Origin: Tractidigestivibacter scatoligenes | GTDB lineage: Bacteria > Actinomycetota > Coriobacteriia > Coriobacteriales > Atopobiaceae | Reading direction: 5' to 3' | NCBI RefSeq assembly: GCF_001494635.1 | Contig: NZ_LOJF01000010.1 | Span: 1-64,000 of the forward strand | DNA length: 64,000 bases | Shown here: one piece after another, positions 53,124-60,001 of the stretch | Numbering within the stretch: the stretch's first letter is position 1 | Layout of the letters: each line of letters begins with the position of its first letter | Notes under the pieces: model-generated | Database searches by the model: none | Told to the model about the DNA's origin: nothing | Seen by the model: the letters and a program-made list of their open reading frames with translations, nothing else | Program-made: the position numbers and the translations under genes

Positions 53124-54026
53124 TTAGCCAAAGATGTTGGACATGAAGTCGTCTGCTATAAGGACGCGACGCAGGGCTTCTACCTCGTCGTGGTTCACGG
53201 AGCCATCCGCAGAAATGCGGCTCAGGGCCTCCGAGGGGGTGTAGCCGTCGAGAATCTCCTCGCAGAACATGAGCATGAGGGCGCAGGCGCCATCGGTTGT
53301 GGCGTGGTCAACGTCAAGCGAGAAGCGCTTCCCCTCGTTGCCAAAGACACGGTCAAGCTCCGTACGAGCGGTGGTGCCCTCCCAGAGGTCGCCGAGGTAC
53401 GCAAGGACACCCTCGATGGAGCCATAGCGCGGCACCAGGTCAAGCGTGAGGTTGACCATCTCGTGGACTATTGCCTGAGACTGCTGCTCTAGGTCGACGC
53501 TCTGCGTGAGGACGTCTGTCCAGCGCAGGGCGTCCGACTTTTCCAGCATGCCGTGCGGGCCCTCAATCTTTGTGGGCGGTTCGTCGTTACCAATAATCTG
53601 CCTGTCGGCAACGCGAAGCACCTGATCGAGCGACATGGAGCGCTGCATCATGCGTTTGCCACGCACAAGGAGCATCAACACGTAGTAGAGCCGGTCAAAG
53701 AGAATGGGCTCGAAGGTGAAGATGTTGGCGCCAGAGCGAAAGGCGGCTAGCCGTTCCTCGGGGGAGTCGTGCGTCGAGTAGATAACCGCGGGCTGCTCCA
53801 CAATGTTGTAGTGCTCGCGGAGTCGCCGACATGCCTCGTAGCCGCTCATGTCCTGAAGCTCTACCGAGAAGATCACCACATCGATGCGATACGTGCGGAT
53901 GATGCGGAAGGCCTCCTCGGCACGGTAGCACAGGACCACGTCGCAGCCGTAGGCGGCGAGACCGCGCTTGAAGCGCTCGCGTGCCTTGCCGTCTGAGCAT
54001 ACAAAGAGCAGCTTGGGAGGTCTCAT
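53124..54026 (-). CDS. Protein with degenerate response-regulator receiver domain
   Basis: 300 residues. Residues 1-125 follow the receiver fold (KLLFVCSDGKAR; IDVVIFSVELQDMSGYEACRRLR; GANIFTFEPILFDRL), but the phosphoacceptor Asp is Ser54 and the conserved Lys is replaced in TFEP (Glu106), so it should not be phosphorylated normally. The C-terminal 175 residues are helical with no DNA-binding motif I recognise. The ATG lies four bases after the stop of the PocR-LuxR gene, so both are one transcript. Convergent with hpdA; a role in controlling the decarboxylase module is inferred. Confidence 0.75.
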   Translation of the reverse strand: MRPPKLLFVCSDGKARERFKRGLAAYGCDVVLCYRAEEAFRIIRTYRIDVVIFSVELQDMSGYEACRRLREHYNIVEQPAVIYSTHDSPEERLAAFRSGANIFTFEPILFDRLYYVLMLLVRGKRMMQRSMSLDQVLRVADRQIIGNDEPPTKIEGPHGMLEKSDALRWTDVLTQSVDLEQQSQAIVHEMVNLTLDLVPRYGSIEGVLAYLGDLWEGTTARTELDRVFGNEGKRFSLDVDHATTDGACALMLMFCEEILDGYTPSEALSRISADGSVNHDEVEALRRVLIADDFMSNIFG

Positions 54027-54030
54027 ACTG

Positions 54031-54804
54031 CTACACCACCATAGTCTGGCGGTTGTCCTCATCAAGCGTGTCTGCGTACTCGCAGATAAGCTGGACACGG
54101 TTCTTCACGCCAAGCTTGGCAAGGATGCTGCTCATGTGTGTCTTGACGGTCTTCTCGCTGAGGAAGAGGCGGTCGGCAATCTGGGAGTTGCTTAGGCCAT
54201 CGCATACCAGAACGGCAATCTCGTTCTCACGCGGGGTAAGGACGGGGGAGAGTATGCGCGTGGCGCCTCTGGAATCCGCCGAGGGGTCAAGATGGACGTC
54301 GAGAAGCCGGCAGGTGCACTCGAGCCACGAGGTGGCCTCGCTTAGCTCCTCGTGGGTGATGACGGGAAGGTCGAACTTTGCCTGGAGCTGCTCGGCGTGT
54401 GGCGCGTCATCAAAGACAAAACCGTCGCAGCGCCACAGGGCAACGAGGCGTGTGTTGAAGAAGACAGGTATCGCAAATGAGGTAATGCCAAAGTTGCAGG
54501 TGCGCACCAGTGGGTCAAAGACCCTTCTGTTCTGGAAGTAGCTGGCGACCGCTGCGATGTCGTGTGCTGCGATGCCCGAGCAGTCATGCGCCATCCCAGA
54601 TTGGACAAAGTTGCAAAAGCCCAGCTTGAGCGAGGGGACAAGCAGAGGCTTGCCCTGCGTGTCTATGAGCAGAAGTGGAACGCGATAGTCTCGGACAAAG
54701 CAATCCTGGAAGTCCTGGAGGGCTCCCTTGCCCACCATGGATACCCACCTGTCGGCACTAATCTCTTTGGGCTGGTGGCTGCCACCGCCAACGCTCCTGA
54801 GCAT
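54031..54804 (-). CDS. PocR-domain LuxR-type transcriptional regulator
   Basis: 257 residues. An N-terminal PocR-like sensory domain (ALQDFQDCFVRDYRVPLLLIDTQG, then LGFCNFVQSG, CSGIAAHD, CNFGITSFAIPV), then a LuxR helix-turn-helix (LTPRENEIAVLVCDGLSNSQIADRLFLSEKTVKTHMSSILAKLGVKNR). PocR domains bind small hydrocarbon derivatives, so an aromatic-acid ligand would fit the neighbouring decarboxylase (inference). The ATG nine bases after GGGGGAGG is chosen over a TTG six codons earlier. Confidence 0.88.
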   Translation of the reverse strand: MLRSVGGGSHQPKEISADRWVSMVGKGALQDFQDCFVRDYRVPLLLIDTQGKPLLVPSLKLGFCNFVQSGMAHDCSGIAAHDIAAVASYFQNRRVFDPLVRTCNFGITSFAIPVFFNTRLVALWRCDGFVFDDAPHAEQLQAKFDLPVITHEELSEATSWLECTCRLLDVHLDPSADSRGATRILSPVLTPRENEIAVLVCDGLSNSQIADRLFLSEKTVKTHMSSILAKLGVKNRVQLICEYADTLDEDNRQTMVV

Positions 54805-55191
54805 TGCACAAACCTCCCCCAAGACGGCCGCTTTACACGACGTGCCTGTTTGCTGATGTGTACCCCCTCTACATGTAGGTGGCCCCTACCACCCACGATT
54901 GCGGGCTCTCCCAACTTCCGCACTTTGCACCATTTTGCCCCCGGCGGTTCTGGCTATACGGAATTGTTCGGCAAACGTGCCATTTGCACGCATTCGTGCC
55001 ATACATTCTTGCAGGTAAAGGCTGTTCGCTCATGAGTTTCAGTTATTTTGGTTTTTACGCCAACGGTGCTATGTGGGCGAGCCTGTTGCCCACGCTCTGC
55101 GGCAGACGCTACCAGAAGGTCTCCCGCCACACATTCGCGCCTGAATCCGTGGCCTGGCCTCTCTGCACCATTGACGAGAAGGACTTCACGC

Positions 55192-55267
55192 GGTGCTCTT
55201 GAGAACAATTTCGACAGAATTCGGCTCTAGGATAGAGAATTCCGTCCAGTTTCTTCTCAACAGCGCC
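55192..55267. repeat. 75-bp dispersed repeat, copy B
   Basis: GGTGCTCTTGAGAACA, TTTCGACAGAATTCGG and TTCTTCTCAACAGCGCC match copy A at 32281-32355. No gene is seen in the rest of 54805-55452, apart from a CTACATGTAG palindrome at 54871-54880. Confidence 0.75.
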
Positions 55268-55356
55268 ACAGCAGGGTTGGGAAGGGGGTGTAAGCGTCCC
55301 GCGCGTTGGATGGTGGGTTCACCCTTCTCGCCGTGACTTCCGGGCGATACACTCCC

Positions 55357-55433
55357 GATTATGGTGCTTGTCGGTTCTCGAATATGGTTCTTCTCGCTCC
55401 CGATTATGGTAATATGCACGTACTGATTATGGT
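55357..55433. promoter_or_regulatory. Four phased direct repeats of GATTATGGT
   Basis: GATTATGGT at 55357-55365, GAATATGGT at 55380-55388, GATTATGGT at 55402-55410 and 55425-55433: periods of 23, 22 and 23 bases, i.e. two helical turns. The array ends 19 bases before the DUF4143 ATPase start. Probably an autoregulatory operator array or binding scaffold. Confidence 0.85.
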
Positions 55434-55452
55434 ATTTCATGAGGGGAACTAA

Positions 55453-56613
55453 GTGATAGGGCGAGACATCATCCCATGCGCGAAGAAGAACGCTGACTGG
55501 TTTCCCGTGGTCTCTATCACGGGCCCGCGACAAAGTGGCAAGTCAACGCTGGTTCAGGCCACCTTTCCTGAGTATCGCTATGAGAACCTCGAAGACCCAG
55601 GTGTTCGAGAAATGGCGCTTGAAGACCCGGTTGGGTTCATTCGCCAAAGACCGCATAAGCTCATCATTGATGAGGCTCAGCTTGCGCCAGAACTCTTCAA
55701 TGTTATCCAAGTGGTCTCTGATGAGGTGGGTACACCGGGGCAGTATATTCTCTCCGGCTCGCAGAACTTCCTCCTGCTAAGGCAGATCACGCAATCCCTT
55801 GCGGGGAGAGTGGGCCTACTCAGGCTCATGCCGCTTTCGTATCGGGAAGCGCACAGAGCCATACCCGAGCTGTCGGTGGATGATTTCGTTATTCGCGGCG
55901 GCTATCCCCGTCTGTATGACGTGGACATTCCGCCCGAGGTCTATTACGAGAACTACCTGAGCACGTATATCGCGCGCGATGCGTCCGGGTATGTTGATCC
56001 AGGTAACCTCAGCGCATTTAGAAACTTCATTACGGTCTGTGCTGATAGGTGTGCAAATCTTCTCAACCTCACCAGCCTTGCCAATGACGTGGGTATAAGC
56101 CCAAAGACTGCGAGGTCATGGCTCTCTCTTCTGGAGTCGAGCTATGTGGTGCAGCTTCTTCAGCCGTATCACGCCAACATTCGCAAGCGACTTACCAAGA
56201 CTCCCAAGCTCTACTTTAACGATACAGGGCTTCTCTGCCACCTGCTTGGGATTACGACCAAGGATCAGTTCATGGTTTCCCGCCATAGGGGAGCGATTGT
56301 GGAAGACCTGATTATCTCCGAGACGGCAAAACGACACATCAACTCTGGCAAGCAGCCCCAGCTCTTTTTCTATCGCGATGACAGCAAGATTGAGGTCGAT
56401 TTGCTCGACATGACCAACCCCTTGGAGCCCGAGCTTGTGGAAGTCAAGTCATCGGCAACGTATAGGTCTTCGTTCACGAGACACCTGGCTCGCGTGGGAG
56501 ATCTGGTTGGCGCCGACGTTGCCAACCAAGCGGTTGTCATGAACGTGGACAAGACCGCAACGGTAGGAGGCCGCACGGTGTGGTCGATGGAGGACTGGCT
56601 GCTCCGCGAGTAG
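55453..56613 (+). CDS. AAA ATPase with DUF4143 domain
   Basis: 386 residues from a GTG after GAGGGGAAC. Walker A is GPRQSGKST, Walker B-like LIIDEAQ, and the C-terminal DUF4143 part is VIRGGYPRLYD through LTKTPKLYFNDTGLLCHLLGI, with DDSKIEVDLL near the end (a restriction-nuclease-like patch). These ATPases are abundant in anaerobes and variable between strains; function not settled. A+T richer than neighbours and preceded by phased repeats and repeat copy B, suggesting a mobile cargo gene. Confidence 0.9.
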   Translation: MIGRDIIPCAKKNADWFPVVSITGPRQSGKSTLVQATFPEYRYENLEDPGVREMALEDPVGFIRQRPHKLIIDEAQLAPELFNVIQVVSDEVGTPGQYILSGSQNFLLLRQITQSLAGRVGLLRLMPLSYREAHRAIPELSVDDFVIRGGYPRLYDVDIPPEVYYENYLSTYIARDASGYVDPGNLSAFRNFITVCADRCANLLNLTSLANDVGISPKTARSWLSLLESSYVVQLLQPYHANIRKRLTKTPKLYFNDTGLLCHLLGITTKDQFMVSRHRGAIVEDLIISETAKRHINSGKQPQLFFYRDDSKIEVDLLDMTNPLEPELVEVKSSATYRSSFTRHLARVGDLVGADVANQAVVMNVDKTATVGGRTVWSMEDWLLRE

Positions 56614-56628
56614 CCAGTCTCCGCCATC

Positions 56629-57861
56629 CTATGCCAGCAGTGCCACGTGGGCCGGCACGCCGCCCACAAACGAGAGCGACGGCTCACCGGCAATGAGCGG
56701 ACGGGCGTAGCGCAGGTAGGTCTCGGTTACGCCCATGCCGTCTTCGCGGATCATCTCCGCTGGCACGGCCTTCACGGCGTTTGCCACGCGGTTCACGTCA
56801 ACCAACTCGTAGCGAACCTCGTACGGCGCGTCGGATACGCGCGTGAGCGCGCTCATGACACCCGAGGCGCCGTCCAGCGCGGCGTTCACTCCGCGGGCAC
56901 CAAGGCCGGATGCCTCGGTGAGGTCCGTCTGGCTTGCCAGGTGGGCGGCGCAGCGCTGCGTGGTGCACAGCTCGACGGCACGCGTCTTGCACCCCAGCTC
57001 ACGGTGGGCCACGTCTGCCAGGTAGCGACTCGTGCCCGAGAGTGCGGCCGCGTGCCCAAAAGCATCGACGCGCGCCGTGGAGCCCGCTCGCTCGCAGATG
57101 AGCGTGCCATCCGCCGTGCGCACGCCCTCGCTCACGGCAACGACCACGGTGTTTTTCTCGGCGATAAGTTCCGCGAGCCTTTGGAGAAGGTCCTGCTCGT
57201 CGAGTGGAACCTCGGGAAGGAGCACCAGGTCTGGCGCATGGCCGCCCGCCTCGCCGGCAAGCGCGGCGGAGGCGGCAAGCCAGCCGGCATCGCGGCCCAT
57301 GATCTCGACGAAGGTGACGCTCTTGAGGTCGTAGACGTCGGCGTCGCAGGCAAGCTCGTCCACGGTGGCGGCAATGAACTTTGCCGCGCTGCCATAGCCT
57401 GGCGTGTGGTCGGTGAGGATGAGGTCGTTGTCAATGGTCTTGGGCACGCCCACAAAGCGGATCTTTGAGCCAATGGCCTCGCCGTAGCGGGAGAGCTTCG
57501 CGATGGTGTCCATGGAGTCATTGCCGCCAATGTAGAGCACCGCGCAGGCGCCAAACTCGGAGAAGCGCTTGAAGAGCGTACGGTAGGTCGTCTCGTCCGT
57601 GGAGGGGTCCGGCAGCTTGTAGCGGCAGCTTCCCAGGTAGCTCGACGGCGTGTGCGAGAGAAGCTCGAGCTGGGCGGGGCTTGCCACATGCTCGTCAAGA
57701 TTCACGGTACGCCCATCGAGCAGTCCTTGGATGCCATAGCGCATGCCTACCGTGTGCAGGCCGGCTGCGCGCGCGGCGCCCACCACGCCCGCAAGGCTTG
57801 CGTTGATTGCGGCCGTGGGTCCGCCGGACTGCCCCACCAGCACGTTGTTGCCCAAAGCCAT
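56629..57861 (-). CDS. Pyrophosphate-dependent phosphofructokinase
   Basis: 410 residues. Group II PFK. The donor site reads IGGNDSMD with Asp115 where ATP enzymes have Gly, and PKTIDND with Lys141 where they have Gly; both are the recognised marks of PPi use. GRDAGWLAASAAL and LLPEVPLD further match. It interconverts fructose 6-phosphate and fructose 1,6-bisphosphate, saving ATP in glycolysis. Start after GAGAGGGGCATAT. Monocistronic, divergent from the YidC-like fusion. Confidence 0.93.
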   Translation of the reverse strand: MALGNNVLVGQSGGPTAAINASLAGVVGAARAAGLHTVGMRYGIQGLLDGRTVNLDEHVASPAQLELLSHTPSSYLGSCRYKLPDPSTDETTYRTLFKRFSEFGACAVLYIGGNDSMDTIAKLSRYGEAIGSKIRFVGVPKTIDNDLILTDHTPGYGSAAKFIAATVDELACDADVYDLKSVTFVEIMGRDAGWLAASAALAGEAGGHAPDLVLLPEVPLDEQDLLQRLAELIAEKNTVVVAVSEGVRTADGTLICERAGSTARVDAFGHAAALSGTSRYLADVAHRELGCKTRAVELCTTQRCAAHLASQTDLTEASGLGARGVNAALDGASGVMSALTRVSDAPYEVRYELVDVNRVANAVKAVPAEMIREDGMGVTETYLRYARPLIAGEPSLSFVGGVPAHVALLA

Positions 57862-58054
57862 ATATGCCCCTCTCGCAGTGAGTTTTTCCTGCCTCGAGGA
57901 TACCGCACGACGCCTTCTGGCGGTACAGCTCAGCCTTGCCTGCCGACGGCCGCAACGACTCTATAAGTATGTAATGGAATAGTAATTGTGTCGTTCTCGC
58001 GTGGTAAGGTAGCACGGTCCCAATGTCAGCTGAATAAACTGGGAGTCACACATA

Positions 58055-60001
58055 ATGTTCGAGGCGCTTGCAAGCTTCTTCTCGCTTATCGTGCAGCCGG
58101 CCTATGACCTTACCGGCAGTTGGTGGGCGGCAATCTTTCTCTTCACCCTGTTCTCCAAGGTCATCCTTATGCCCCTCTCGGTGTGGTGTCAGAAGAACAG
58201 CATCGTGATGGTCCAGCTCATGCCCGAGCTCTTCCGCATCAAGTGCCGCTACTACGGCGACCGCGAGACCATCGAGGAAAAGCAGAACGAGCTCTATCAC
58301 GAGAAGCACTACCATGCGCTGCTCTCGCTCATCCCCCTGGCCATCCAGGTGATCATCCTCTTTGGCCTGGTGGACGTCATCCACTCCATCACAGACTCCG
58401 GCGCGCCCGGCACCGAGTTCCTGGGGCTGGTGCCCATCGAGAGCGGTGGTGCATCGCTCATCATGCCGCTTCTTGCCGGACTCTCCGCCGTGATCATGGG
58501 CTGGGCCTCCAACCACATCAACCCCCTCCAGCGTGAGCAGTCCCGCGCCGAGAAGAACATGACCAACGGCCTCTCCATCGCGCTTTCGCTCTTCCTGGGC
58601 TTCTACGTGGTGTGCGGCATGGCGTTCTACTGGGTGTGCTCCAACCTGCTCTCTATTGCGGTGCAGGCGCTGTGCAACGTGATCGTGAAGCCGCGCGACT
58701 ACATCGACTATGAGGACCTCAACAAGGCTCGTGACGAGTTCAACGCCATCGAGGAGGCCACCAAGGGCGACCGCAAGTGGTACCAGCCAGATCCGCTGGC
58801 CCGTCGCGCCAAGGCAGACTACAAGCGCTTCTTCAAGGTGGACGGCAAGCACCTGGTGTTCTACTCGGAGAGTTCGGGCTTCTACAAGTACTTCCAGGGC
58901 GCCATCGAGTGGCTGCTTAACAACTCCGACGTGCGCATCCACTACCTCACAAGCGATCCCGACGACCAGGTCTTTGACATCGCCAAGCGAGAGCCGCGCC
59001 TCATCCCGTACTTCCTTGACCAGAAGCGACTCATCACGCTCATGATGAAGATGGATGCGGACGTGGTGGTGAGCTCGCTTGGCGCGCTCGACGTGTACTA
59101 CATCAAGCGCTCCTACGTGCGCAAGGACATCGAGTACATCTACATGTGCCACCATATGACCTCAATGCACCTTACCTCGACCAAAGAGGAGTACGACAAC
59201 TTCGACACAGTCATGTGCGTGGGGCCGCACCAGCGTCGCGAGCTTCGACGCATGGAGGAGGTCTATCACACACCAAGGAAGAAGCTCCCCAAGATTGGCT
59301 ACGACCTTCTCGACCGCGAGATTGCCGACTACGAGGCCATGCCCAAGGTGGCACACGAGAAGCCCGTCATTCTCATTGCCCCGTCCTGGAACCAGGACAA
59401 CATCCTCGATACCTGCATTGATGACATGCTGGGAAGGCTTCTGGGCCATGGGTACCGCGTGATTGTTCGTCCGCACCCGGAGTATGTGAAGCGCTACCGT
59501 CCGCGCTGGGATGCGCTGGTCGAGCGCTATGCCAAGGTGCCCAAGGACGAGCTGGTCTTTGAGGGCGACTTCTCGGGCCACTCCTCCATCCTTGAGTCCG
59601 ACGTCTTGGTTACCGACTGGTCCTCCATCGCGGAGGAGTTCTCGTTCACCACGCTCAAGCCATCGCTCTTCATCGACACGCCAATGAAGGTCACGAACCC
59701 AGACTGGGAGCAGGTTGGGATAGAACCCACCGACATTAGCCTGCGCAACCAGATTGGCCGCTCGCTCGACCCGGCGGATCTCTCTGAGCTCGAGGGCGTC
59801 ATTGATGACATGGTTTCGAACCCCGCGTCTTGGCATGACAGGATTCGCCAAATTCGCGATAGCTTCATCTACAACCTTGGCCACGGCGGCGAGGCTGCGG
59901 GCGAGTACATCCTGAGGGAGGTTCTCGCCAAGCAGGAGGGTAAGGACATTACGGCTGCCGGTGCTATGGCAGAGAATGGCGGTGTGCGTGATGGTCGCTA
60001 G
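58055..60001 (+). CDS. YidC/Oxa1-like membrane domain fused to CDP-glycerol glycerophosphotransferase
   Basis: 648 residues. Residues 1-215 have the YidC plan: helix at 22-44 (IFLFTLFSKVILMPLS, with Lys35 where YidC usually has the groove Arg), a charged helical hairpin (KCRYYGDRETIEEKQNELYHE), then helices at about 88-108, 130-150 and 172-205. From about 265 on it is a TagF/TagB-type glycerophosphotransferase: HLVFYSESSGFYKYFQ, IAPSWNQDN, VRPHPEY and the signature LVTDWSSIAEEF. It would transfer glycerol phosphate to a membrane-bound acceptor, building a teichoic-acid-like polymer. The YidC part may insert or guide the acceptor; inferred. The next gene overlaps its end. Confidence 0.87.
   Translation: MFEALASFFSLIVQPAYDLTGSWWAAIFLFTLFSKVILMPLSVWCQKNSIVMVQLMPELFRIKCRYYGDRETIEEKQNELYHEKHYHALLSLIPLAIQVIILFGLVDVIHSITDSGAPGTEFLGLVPIESGGASLIMPLLAGLSAVIMGWASNHINPLQREQSRAEKNMTNGLSIALSLFLGFYVVCGMAFYWVCSNLLSIAVQALCNVIVKPRDYIDYEDLNKARDEFNAIEEATKGDRKWYQPDPLARRAKADYKRFFKVDGKHLVFYSESSGFYKYFQGAIEWLLNNSDVRIHYLTSDPDDQVFDIAKREPRLIPYFLDQKRLITLMMKMDADVVVSSLGALDVYYIKRSYVRKDIEYIYMCHHMTSMHLTSTKEEYDNFDTVMCVGPHQRRELRRMEEVYHTPRKKLPKIGYDLLDREIADYEAMPKVAHEKPVILIAPSWNQDNILDTCIDDMLGRLLGHGYRVIVRPHPEYVKRYRPRWDALVERYAKVPKDELVFEGDFSGHSSILESDVLVTDWSSIAEEFSFTTLKPSLFIDTPMKVTNPDWEQVGIEPTDISLRNQIGRSLDPADLSELEGVIDDMVSNPASWHDRIRQIRDSFIYNLGHGGEAAGEYILREVLAKQEGKDITAAGAMAENGGVRDGR

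Noticed and set aside
55032-55202. Short plus-strand frame beginning MSFSYFGFYANG
   Set aside because: No ribosome site, no recognisable family, and it runs into repeat copy B.
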